64,000 bases of DNA, taken from Odontesthes bonariensis (Eukaryota > Chordata > Actinopteri > Atheriniformes > Atherinopsidae). Location of the stretch: the NCBI RefSeq assembly GCF_027942865.1, contig NC_134516.1, positions 19,052,822-19,116,821 of the forward strand, read 5' to 3'. Within the stretch, counting starts at the first letter, position 1, and each line of letters begins with the position of its first letter. Under the pieces are notes generated by a model. It was not told the DNA's origin, made no database searches, and saw nothing but the letters and a program-made list of their open reading frames with translations. Below are positions 23,601-35,600 of the stretch, piece by piece. Both the position numbers and the translations under genes were made by a program.

Positions 23601-26600
23601 CCATCTTATTAGTTACAGTAGTTATCTGGCTTAACTAACTCTAACAATAAGTCAATAAAGCTTCTCTGACTCTTGATATGTTGTTTTTATCTGATGTTTC
23701 CTCCCCAGACTCGTCAGACTCACACTGACTGCATGTGTTCAGTACATCCTGAAGTGTAGATTTAGTTTTACTGTCTGTTTTGAACATACGAAACTTTAAC
23801 AAAGTAAGCAAAATTCAGTTTGTGCTTTTTAACTTACTCTTCTGTGGAAACTTTTTAAGTCTTAACTCTCTTTGTCTCTGAGCTAAGACGGCACATGTAG
23901 ACATCTTCCATCACACTTTAATGTCTTTAACAAATAAACAGAAACAAACAGGGAAACAGAATTCTTCCACTTATCAAATATGAATGTAGTTTGATTGATT
24001 AATCGATCAAGTTATTTCCTTCCATCTCATTCCCTCCTCAGCCTGAGTGGCTGTAACCTCTCAGAGAGAAGCTGTGCAGCTCTGTCCTCAGCTCTCAGCT
24101 CCCAGTCCTCCAGCCTGACAGAACTGGGCCTGAGTAACAACAACCTGCAGGATTCAGGAGTGAAGCAGCTTTCTGATGGACTGAAGAGTCCAAACTGCAG
24201 ACTGGAAACACTTAGGTAAGGATTCATGAACTTTCCAGGTGAGAGCTGATATAATTCTGGGTTATTAGATGAAAAAGCAGCTTCCAGGTACTTTGATCAA
24301 TGAAACAGGTTGATCAGTTCTGCCCTGTGATTATCTGACTTAAATAACTCTGATAACTCTGATAATGAAATATAACACACACAGTTTAAAGAAAAATACT
24401 AAAGTGCTCTTTTACTTTAACTCCTTTCCATTCCTGTAGATTTGTCCTAAAACACAGATCCATCACATACCCAAAGTAAACTGAGAGCTGTTCTACAACC
24501 ATGTGTAGCAGTAGCAGTAGTGTTGTGTCTGGCATTATGATGCTTTCATCCTGCAACAGTCACTGCTACCATGATAAATGGGAAGTCTGAACTTGCAGAA
24601 ACATAGATTTGAAATGTCCTGCAACTACCACCAACTCTGAGGAGATGTTAGACATTTAATTTAAACTGTGTGTGGCAAACAGAGCTGATCTTTGAGAACT
24701 GGATGCCACAGCACTGACTTACATCAATTCAGTTTTTTTCCTTACATCTTCTACATAAAACCTTTGAATGTAGACATACTGCACAGGAACAGTGATATTT
24801 GGTTGGTTGATTGCTTTGAGATAAATTTGACCCTTTGTAAATTAGACAGATGTGCGGTCGACAAACCCACGTTATCTTTTTTTGAGTCAAGGCCAAAATG
24901 TATTTTTCCACACAGTCCACTGGAATGTTGTTGTTTTTATCTGATGTTTCCTCCCCAGACTCGTCAGACTCGCACTGACTGCATGTGTTCAGTACGTCCT
25001 AAAGTATAGACTTAGTTTAGTTCTATTTTTTGTCCATTTTGAACATGAGAAACTTTAACAAAGTAACCAAAATTCAGTTTGTGCTTTTTAACTTACTCTT
25101 CTGATTAATCGATCAAGTTATTTCCTTCCATCTCGTTCCCTCCTCAGCCTGTATGGCTGTAACCTCTCAGAGAGAAGCTGTGCAGCTCTGTCCTCAGCTC
25201 TCAGCTCCCAGTCCTCCAGCATGACAGAACTGGGCCTGAGTAACAACAACCTGCAGGATTCAGGAGTGAAGCAGCTTTCTGATGGACTGAAGAGTCCAAA
25301 CTGCAGACTGGAAACTCTCAGGTAAGCATTCATGAACTTTCCAGGTGAGAGCTGATATAATTCTGGGTTATTGGATTAAAAAGCAGCTTCCAGGTACTTT
25401 GATCAATGAAACAGGTTGATCTGTTCTGCTCTTTGATTATCTGGCTTAAATAACTCTTATAACTCTAAAGTGCTCTTTTACTTTAACTCCTTTCCATTCC
25501 TGTAGATTTGTCCTGAAACACAGATCCATCACATACCCAAAGTAAACTACTTTACAGAAATATGAGCAGTTTTTTCCTTTAAAATAGTGCATACAACCTT
25601 TAAATGTGGACACACTGCACTGGGGCAAAGGGATGATATTTGGTTGGTTATTTGGTTTGAGGTGAACCTCCTTTGTGAAGGCGACTGTGAATTAGACAGA
25701 TATGTGGCGACAAAGCCACATCATCCTTTAGTGAATCAGAAGCTGAATTTATTTCCCAAACAGACAGAATCCTTCTAAGTGTTACTGGAAGTAAATAAAC
25801 ATGTCTGAACTGATTGGAAAGTGTGAATTTTTATAAATAGTTGCAGTTGGTGATGGTCGCGTTTGCGCCCCCCCTCCCGATTCACAGCTTCTGGTTGGTG
25901 TTGTGATACGCACTTCAGCTTGGCTACTTTTTAGCCTCTCTGGTTGTTGTTGCGCTTTAAATTGTGCGGTAGCGCCTCATAGCCGTGGGAACTAGGGGTG
26001 CAGGGGGTGCGGCTGCACCCCCTGCTGAATGTGCATTGCGAGATGGTGGGGAGCTAACAAAAATATATTTCATGAAAACCATGTACAGTCTCCTCCGATC
26101 GGGATTCGAACACGCGTCTCAAACAGAAACGTTCCGACTCAAGCAACGGAAGCACGTCTCTTACCAACTGAGCCACTGCTCAGGTCTACCGTTCCAAAGT
26201 TGCTATTGAGATCTGTAGCTAGCTACTCCGTAATGCGAGACAGCGCGGTTTACTTATGTAGCCTATGCTTAGACTCGACTGTTCTCTGCTAGTTTGCATC
26301 CATTACAAATGCATCGATAAACATAATAAAAGAGTAAAAAAAAAGGTTAAACAAAAATAAAGTTCAGTAGAGTGTCTTAATAATTAAAAAATACTGTTTA
26401 AAATAAGTTCATAACATCAACGTGGTGACGTTGCTAACGCTGTGCATTATGGATATTATTGCATTTCCTTCATTCATTCATTCATTCATTCATTCATTTA
26501 ATCAGCGCTGAGATATGTCTCAAAAAAGGATTTTAGATTTTTTTAGTGGCTCAATGCCCAAAGTCAGCCGGCTCGCGGAGGAGGAGAAGCATGTCGGGGA

Positions 26601-29600
26601 TGGTAACACCGCTGCAGTTAATGGGATCGCAGTCGCAGAGGATGGAGATAACGGTCCACGACCTGCCATGCTGCCGCTGGAGAATGGCCCTGCGTGTGCA
26701 CCTCCCGCCGCCACCACCACTGGATGTAGGCCGCTGCTTCCCACTGGTAATAAACCCTTCCAGCCCTTCAAATATTGTTTCCCCAGCCGACGTTTTGGAA
26801 ACGAATCGTCCGGCAGGTCATTTTTGCCCGCCTGGTTCAATAAGTGGACTTGGCTGCACTATGTTCCCGAGACTGACCGTGCCCTGTGTTTCACGTGTGT
26901 GGGGGCCATCGAAAAAAAATTGACCAGCCCCGACCACTTTCGCGCTGACAATCCATTTGTGTCCGATGGCTTCGGAAACTGGCGCAAGGCCACCACTAAA
27001 TTCGCTGAACACGACCGATCTAAACTTCACATAGAGTCGGTTCAGAAACTGGCTGCATTAGAGGGTACGCCAATCAATGCGCTGTTGTCTTGTGCGGTAT
27101 CCAAACAGCAGGCGACAGCTCGTCATGTTTTGGAGCTGCTGTTCAGGAGCATCCGTTTTTTGGGAAGCAAGGGAATCCCGTTCAGGGGGGACACGACCCG
27201 GGATGGTATTCTGTACGAGTACATGATGGAGCGCACCTACGACATGCCGAGAGAACACGAGTGGGTCGCCAGACGTGACAACTGGATGTCGAACACCATA
27301 CAGAATGAAATTATCCAACAATTCGCGCACGCCATACAGAGGGACATCGCGGGCCGTTCCTCTGAATCCATGTGTTTTGGGTTAGTGGCTGATGGGACCA
27401 CTGACATTACCACCACAGAGCAGTTCTCATGCAGCTTGCAGTTTGCAGACCATAGCCTGGAGACGCACTGCCTTTTCTTGGGGTTTTACAGCGCACCGGA
27501 CACCACAGGACAAACCCTGTTTGACTGCATAAAAGATCTGTTTTTGAGAATGAACATACCAATTCACAGGCTTGCGGCATATTGTTTTGATGGTGCCAGC
27601 AATATGTCTGGCTGTTTTTCTGGCGTCCAGGCTCGCCTGAAAGAATTGTGTCCCGACTCCATGTATATGCATTGCAACAACCACGCACTGGATTTGGTGC
27701 TCCAAGAGGTCGCAACACTTAACTTCGTGCGCTCTGTGTCTGCTGCGATCCGCGAATCGCCAAAACGTAAGCATGTATTCCAAGCTATGTTCAGCAGTTG
27801 CGATGAGATGGCGGTCAACATCCTTGGCTTATGCCCAACCAGGTGGTGTGTGCGGGCAAAAGCTATCAGTCGCATATATGCCTCCTACAGCACTCTGTTG
27901 GCCACATTAAATGAGCTGAAAGACGACAAAACAACACGAGGTGACAGCAGAGTGAAACTCAATGGTTTATGGAAGCAAGCATGCAAAGCCAAAACTTATT
28001 TTGGCCTGATGTGCTCCAACGCACTCTTTGAACCCTGCGAGGCCGTGGCGAGGAAGCTGCAGGGCTCCAAAACCAGCGCACTTGGCACACTGGAGTGCGC
28101 AAACGTACTGAAGGACAGCATTGCAGCTCTTCGGAATGACGACGCAGCTGTTACGGGGATGCTCCAAACAACCGAAGAACAAGCTCGCAAACTGGGGTTA
28201 AACATGCCAGAAACACGAGTGAGCAGAACCCCAGCACGTTTTAGGCACACAACAGAGCCGGAAACACCAACATGCAGTACACCATCCGTTTCTTGGAAAC
28301 GTGAGTTTTATGAGGCTGTCGATTTAGTGTCAGAGGAGCTGACAAGGCGATTCAATCAGGACACTTTGAAACTAGCGGTGGAGAGAGAAAGGGCTGTCAC
28401 TGTTGCGGCTCAGGGAGGAGGAGTTCAGCTGGAGGGCCTTCAGCTACCCACAAGTGTGGACAGTGCGCGCCTGGACCTACAGCTGAAAATGCTGAGCAGT
28501 GTGACAAAGGAGCATCCGTGCAACTCTGTCAGAGATGTAGCTGAGCGTCTGCGCAATCTCCATCCGCAGACACGATCTTTGTTTACAGAGGTGGAGAAGC
28601 TCGTACAGTTGTGCCTGTGTCTGCCAATATCAGTGGCCTCCTCTGAGCGCTCGTTCTCAACTCTGCGGAGGCTGAAAACCTGGTTACGGTCCACCATGAC
28701 GCAAAAGAGACTAACGCATCTGGCACTAATGAATGTACACAAAGACATGATGCACAACATAGACATTCAAGCCCTCATGAGGGATTTCATATCCGTGACA
28801 CCAGAACGTCAATCCGTTTTTGGAGTGCTGTAGGTCTGCATCCCCATCTCACTCCATCTCCTGGTAAGTGCTGCCGAGCAGCGTACTAGCTATTTAATGA
28901 TATTAATGTTGTTTTCGATAACGTCCCACACGCACGCAAGTCCTGCTCCTGCGTGTAGGCTCATTCCATGAGGATGCTGAGACTGAGACGTGGTTTATGA
29001 TATTATGGCACCTCTGGTTTAATGTCCACTGTCTGTCTGTCTGTCTGTGCTCGTCATCCACAGAGACCCTCGATGGAGGTGCACGTGGCCAACAAGTTCA
29101 GCCCAGCAACATTCTGTTGTTCTGTTGTTCAGCATCATTCTGTTCTGCCATGAATTTTTAGTGCTTTAATAAAATGCAATATTTTACCAGTTGATGAGGC
29201 TGCATACTTTTTTTTGGAATGGTATGGGTGTTTGCGTTGACCATAACGAGGGCGAAAAAGCCGCCACTGACCTAAACTGTGTGTTCAGGACACGATTAAA
29301 CACAATGTAACAACAGGAACTTAAACAAAGTTCTAATATAATTAAAGCTCGCAACAATGTTGCGAAATATGAGCCCTTTACACGAGCACGGGTAGAGTTC
29401 CACGGTCAGATTGCAGGAAAGGCTCCGTTTTTTGCTCATTAAAATATTTCATTGAAGGAGATATATACAGCTATTTATTGTATTTACATAATATTTTACA
29501 AGTTTGCGACCCACAGTTTGAGAACCCCCCCCCCCTTTTTTTTTTTTTTTTTTTTTTAAACCGCACCCCCTGTTAAAAACTACTTCCCACGGCCCTGTAG

Positions 29601-32600
29601 CGCCTTAACCTACCGCTTTTTCAGCTGAAACAGCTGATTGTTTAGTTCTGAATGGAGCTACCTGCGGTAGCATCTGAGTTCTGTTTGCTTAATCGGCGAC
29701 GGTGGCGTTTCGCCCCCCCTCTCCCGATATTAAACAGCTGATTGTTTAGTTCTAAACTGAGCTGCCTGCGGTAGCATCTGAGTTCTGTTTGCTTTAATCG
29801 GCGACGGGGGCGTTTCGCCCCCCCTCTCCCGATATTAAACAGCTGATTGTTTAGTTCTGAACTGAGCTGCCTGCGGTAGCATCTGAGTTCTGTTTGCTTT
29901 AATCGGCGACGGTGGCGTCTCGCCCCCCCCTCCCGACATTAAACAGCTGATTGTTTAGTTTCCTAAACTGAGCTACCTGTGGTAGCATCTGTGTTTCGTT
30001 TGCTTTAATCGGTTACGGTGGCATCTCGCCCGCCCTCTCCCGGTATTAGCCACGGCTTACTCAGTTTTAGATTGAGCTACCTGTGGTAGCATCTAAGTTT
30101 GATCTCTTTATTTGGTGACGGTGGCGTCTCGCCCCCTCTCCCAATTTTAGCCAAAGGCTTATCCAGTTAGACTGGGCTACCTGTGGTGGCATCTAAGTTT
30201 GATTGCTTTAATCGGTGACGGTGGCGTCTCGCCCCCTCTCCCGATCTTAGCTAATATCTCACTCTATTTTTGCGCTGTGCTCTAATTGGTGACGGTGGCA
30301 TTCCGCCCCCCCCCTCTCCCGATATTGAACAGCTGCTTGTTTAGTTTCCTAAACTGAGCTACCTTTGGTAGCATCTAAGTTTCGTTTGCTTTAATCGGTG
30401 ACGGTGGCGTCTCGCCCCCTCTCCCAATTTTAGCCAACGGCTTATTCAGTTGTAGACTGGGCTACCTGTGGTAGCATCTACGTTTGATTTCTTTATTTGG
30501 TGATGGTAGCATCTCGCCCCCTCTCCCAATTTTAAGCCAGCTGATTATTCAGTTTTGAATAGCTACCTGTGGTAGCATCTGAGTTTGATTGCTTTAATTG
30601 GTGACAGCTGCGTTTTCGCCCCCTCTCCCGATTTTAGCTAATATCTCATTATTTTGTGCTGAGCTTTAATTGGTGAAGGCAGCATCTCGCCCCCTCTCCC
30701 AATTTTAGCCGGCCGCTTATTCAGTCTCAGATTGAGCTACCTGTGGTAGCATCTGTGTTTGATTGCTTTAATTGGTGAAGGCAGCGTTTTCGCCCCCTCT
30801 CCCGATTTTGGCTGACCGCTTATTTGGTTTTGAAGTGAGCTACCTGTGGTAGCATCTAAGTTTGATTGCTTTAATTGGTGACGGCTGCGTTTTCGCCCCC
30901 TCTCCCGATTTTAGCTAATATCTCATTATTTTGTGCTGAGCTTTAATTGGTGAAGGCGGCGTCTCGCCCCCACTCCCGATTTTAGCTGGCCGCTTATTCA
31001 GTTGTAGATTGAGCTACCTGTGGTAGCATCTGTGTTGATTGCTTTAATTGGTGAAGGCAGCGTTTTCGCCCCCTCTCCCGATTTTAGCTAATATCTCACT
31101 ATTTTGCACTGAGCTTTAATTGGTGACGGCAGCGTTTTCGCCCTCTCTCCCAGTTTCTGGTTTGTCGTCCTGTATTCTGGACGTAGCTGACAGTGTCAGC
31201 TCCTCTGTTCTTTCTGCCTGCGGTTGGACTCGGGTCAGTTTCGAACATGGATGGCTCCCACTGTTGTGTGGATTGTGGGACCGTGCTTCAGGCAGATGAT
31301 GGCGACCTGTGCCCTGCCTGCCTTTGACACGATCACCTGGTGGGGACCCTATCAGAGAATTCCTGCATGAACTGTGGTTACATGCCCCGTGCTGTGTGGG
31401 TGACTCGGCTGGCCCGATTGCGCCCCGAGGTTGGCAATGACCTTCCACCTTCTGGGAAGGTGACCCTCCCTAGGCGCTTGAAGCGCCGGAATGAGGCCAC
31501 AGCCTCTGTGGCTCCTCCTAAGAAGAGTCGAGCCAAGACTGATCAGGGCCTTTCCACGAGAGTTGAGCGTTTGTCTGCAGAACTGGCAGAAGTGAAATCC
31601 CTTCTTCAGGCACGCCAGCTGGATCCTTCGCTGGTTGGATTCTCTTCTCCACCCATGCTGGAGTTGGCTTCGGAGGTGGACGTGTCGTCTTTGGCTGCCT
31701 CTGCCCCTCACTTTAAGAGTGAGGAAGGGGCGCAGTCGTGAGAGACTGACTCACTCTCTTCGTCTCATAGTGCAGCTGGTGGGTTGAGTGGCAGCTCCAT
31801 GCGGGACGTCATGCATATGGCATTGAGGCAGCTGCAGTTGGACGTCCCGCAGGTGGAAGAGTCCGCTCCTGGAAGTGCCTTTTTCAGGCGCAGACGGGCC
31901 CCTTCTGTCTCTGAGTTACGCGCTTGTTGGCGGAACTAGAGCCTTTCACGCAGATGGTCGCGTGTTGGCCGCTTTACATGAGTCGGTTAAGGCAGGCTTG
32001 GATCTTATGCCTGCGGTTGTACCTGAGGTGGCCACACTATGGTGTCACCAGATGAGGCTCTGCATCGTGATGTGCCACAAACTCTGGCCGCCGCCCCATC
32101 AGGGGCCATGGGGACGGACGATGAGGCCACCAGGCCAATCGTCAAATTTTTTTCCAATCAGCAGCTCAGTATTGGGCTGCTCATGCTGGGGATCCATGGG
32201 TGGTTCCCACCCTTACCTCGGGTTACCGGCTACAATCCCAACGACGGCCTCGCATGTCACGCCGGGTCAGGGTGACCATAATCACCGACCCGGTGTAAGC
32301 TCAAGCACTGGACCAGGAGCTTTCTGCCCTCCTGGCCAAGGGTGCAATAGAGACAATTGATCCTCTGCAGCAACCCAGAGGCTACTATTTTGGGTCCCAG
32401 GGGGACTGAATCGATATCTAAAGGTGCTGCCTTTTCACAGGCTCACGATGGCAGAGGTTCTTCAGACTGTTACGAGGGACAAATGGTTTCCCTCAACAGA
32501 CCTGACGGATGAGTACTTTTCATGTACCTCTTGCGGCAGAGCATTGCCGTTTTTCTCCGATGCCCCCGTTTGGCCTCTCTGTCTCCCCGAGGGTGTTCAC

Positions 32601-35600
32601 TCGGAGTGTAAAAGCAGACCTTTCTCCTCTGCAGAATGAAGGCTCTTCCATACCTTGACGATTGGCTTCTGCACCCCATCCCGGGCGCATGCTTCTCGTG
32701 ATACGAGTCGTCTGCTTGGTCATGTGTCCCAGTTGGGCCTCCAGGCCACCTTGGAGACGAGCTGCCTGACCCCATCTCAGACAACCACTTTTCTTGGGGT
32801 GTCTCCGGATTCACCTTCCATGAGGGCTTACCCATCTGCTCAAGGGTGGACGATATACTCCGGTGGGTCAGTCGATTCAGGCTGGGCCGGCAGTTTCCGT
32901 ACGTCGCCTCCCTGCGGCTACTGGGCAAACTGACGCCGGTCACTCGGGTTGTGCCCTTAGGTCTGCTGTCACTGCGCCCTAACACATAAATGTACTGGAG
33001 CTGCGTGCTGTGCATCTGGCTCTCAGACACCTTTTGCCCACCTGAAGGGGAATTATGTTCTGATTCGGTCAGGCAACGCCTCTGCGGTCTACCACCTCAA
33101 CCATCGAGGTGGCACCAGGTCAGTGCGGCTTCTGGAAGTGTCCAGAGATCTCCGGGAAGGGGCCTCTCCTCGCGTGTCCACCCTGCAGGCAGTGTACTAC
33201 CAGGGCGGCACAACCATGTCGCAGACTCTCTTTCCCACCAGGCAACTGCTCCGGGAAGAGTGGTCCATTCACAGCGACTTAGTGCTCAGGATCTGGGGCC
33301 TCTTCGCCACAGAGGAATCGACTCGATGTCCTCGATGGTATTCCCTTAAGGGGGCATCAGGTGCACTGGGCCAGGATGCATTGGCTCATCCCTGGTCAAG
33401 GGTCCTCCTATATGCTTTTCCACCCATCTCACTATCCTGGAGTTTCTCCAGTCTCTTCTTGATAGGGGCCGCTCTCCTTCAACACTTAAGGTGTAGGTAG
33501 CGGCGACATCATCTACTCATGCTGGCTTTGAGGGCTTTGAGGAGCCCTATTCCAGTTTATCTTTTCTTGCGTGGTGCGCGTAGGTTGCACCCGCCGATGG
33601 TTCCGCGGGCACCAGTTTTGGATCTGCCCTTGGTTCTTAAAGCTCTGTGCCACTCTCCATTCGAGCCTTTGGCACAGGCAGACCTCAGGTGGCTCTCATG
33701 TCAGACTGCCTTTTTGTTGGCTGTTGTCTTCTCTAAGAGAGTCAGCGAGCTACATGCTCTTTCTGTCAGCCCCTCCTGTTTCAGATGGGGTACTGATGGC
33801 TCTGGTGTTACCTTGTGGCCAAACACTGCACTCCTGCCTAAAGTGTTATCTCGTTCTCATTGCAACCGGCCATTGAGATTGGCACGATTTCAGCCTGTGT
33901 CAGAGGGAACGGCCGATGGGTCTCAGTCGTTGTGCCCAGTGAGGGCACTGGAGGCATACATTGCAGCCACTGCTGCTATACGACGCTCCGATCAACTGTT
34001 CTTGTGTTACGGAGGCCCTGGGTTGGGTTGTCCTCCTTCCAAGCAACGCCTCTCCCATTGGATCGTGGGCGTCATCTGCCACGCCTATGCTGCGGGACGC
34101 TGCTCCCCACTCGTTGGTGTGAAGGCGCACTCTACCAGGAGCGTCTCCGCTTCCTGGGCAGCTTTGAGGGGCCTGATGGAAGCAATATGTGCTGTGGCAT
34201 CATGGGCTTCCCCGAGCACGTTCACCCGATTTTACGGGGTTAATGTGGCCTCCCCTCATCCTCTGGATCAGGTTCGGCGGCCAGGGTCCTATGAGCCTTC
34301 TCAATGAGGTAGTTGCTCTGGATTCCTCGTGACTCCGCTGGTATTAGTCATTCAGTGCTTTCAGCACCGCCCTCTGGCGGTCAGTAGGGATGAAATAGAA
34401 CGTAAGTTACGTATGTAACTACGGTTCTATGAATCCCGGATGACCGCCAGAGGGCGGTGCTGAAAGCACTGAATGACTAATACCAGCGGCGTCACGAGGA
34501 ATCCAGAGCAAGTGTTCTAGAATGCGCTGCTGAGGGTGGCAGCACGTTGGAGTAGCTCTGTACCTCACATTGAGATTTATTCTTTTTTCTAAATTTCATT
34601 CCTGTTTTTTCTTGGAAGAAATTGCATTTTTTGGACAACTGTTCCTTCCTGCCTTGGATGCTGTGCAGCTGGATTGATTTTTCCCAATACTTTTGTATAT
34701 TTTGCTCTTTTGTTATGATGCATAACCATAGCAACAAGGTGGTTTACAACAGGGAGCAGCTGATTAACATTGGAAAAGCAGAAATAATTCGACAACTGAA
34801 GCCAGAAATCCCACTGGAATTGAAAAGGAGGCGTCGTGGATGCAGCGCAGGAGCAAAGAGGAGAGAAAGAAAGAAGAAGTTCAAACCATCTCTGCCATCC
34901 GTCATCATGGGCAATGTAAGATCGTTAGCTAACAAGTTGGATGAACTTCTAGCCTTGACAAGGTCTCAGCAAGAATATCGGGAATGTAGCATAATGTGTT
35001 TTACTGAGACATGGCTGCAGGATCATATCCTCGACTCCAGCGTCTCTCTGCTGGGCTTCCTGACTGTACGAGCAGATCGAGATTTAAAGAGTAGCAGGAA
35101 AAGGAAAGGGGGTGGATTGGCAGTGCTTGTCAACAACAGATGGTGTCACCCAGGACATGTTACTGTGAAGAGTCGTCTCTGCAGTCCTGACATTGAACTA
35201 TTGGCAGTAAGTTTTCGTCCATATTATTTGCCAAGAGAGTTCACCAGTGTTGTTTTGGTGGCTGTTTACATTCCACCCTCAGCTGTTGCTGACACTGCAT
35301 GTGATGTCATCAGTTCCGTTGTTGCTAAGATACAGACACAACACCCAAATTCTTTTGTGGCAATATCTGGTGATTTTAATCATGCCTCATTCTCTGCTAC
35401 ACTGCCAACTTTTCAACAGTTTGTCAGCTGCTCTACCAGAGAAAACAAGACATTGGATTTGTTTTACACAAATGTCAAGGATTCATACATTTCCAAATCA
35501 AGACCTCCCCTGGGTAAATCAGATCACAACCTTGTTTTTCTCTGTTCAGCATATAAACCCCTTGTCCAGAGACTACCTGTCACAAAAGGGACTGTTAGAA

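Larger units (their letters stand above)
25978..29597 (+). mobile_element. Intact autonomous hAT transposon
   Basis: A 3620-bp element with the exact 8-bp target duplication tagcgcct at 25970-25977 and 29598-29605. The inverted ends are imperfect: CATAGCCGTGGGAACTAG on the left, CAGGGCCGTGGGAAGTAG on the right as complement, both followed after a gap by CAGGGGGTGCGG. It holds one uninterrupted transposase frame. It lies inside a ~100-bp repeat array (array sequence at about 25845-25969 on the left and from 29606 on the right), so it arrived after the array. The right part has a C/T homopolymer run at about 29527-29557. Confidence 0.95.
31151..34400 (+). mobile_element. DIRS-like tyrosine-recombinase retrotransposon, degraded
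   Basis: The order gag, RT, RNase H, tyrosine recombinase, then an inverted terminal segment (GCCGCCCTCTGGCGG-type) is that of DIRS1-group elements, which integrate with a recombinase rather than a DDE integrase. Gag, RT and RH contain stops and frameshifts; the recombinase is open. The left terminal repeat is not identified. The right end meets a large palindrome at 34316-34508. Confidence 0.82.

Noticed and set aside
26091-26184. Functional tRNA gene
   Set aside because: A and B boxes are present but a full cloverleaf and anticodon arm could not be drawn; kept only as a tRNA-like repeat.
26515-28833. Domesticated host gene derived from a hAT transposase
   Set aside because: Clear inverted ends and an exact 8-bp duplication show it is still a transposon; no introns or host exons are attached.
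29606-31150. Regular repeats resembling a CRISPR array
   Set aside because: Units are contiguous ~100-bp tandem copies with no unique spacers, in a eukaryotic intron next to DIRS genes.
33519-34307. Phage integrase or prophage
   Set aside because: The tyrosine recombinase follows gag, RT and RNase H remnants and DIRS-type inverted ends, so it is a eukaryotic retroelement enzyme.
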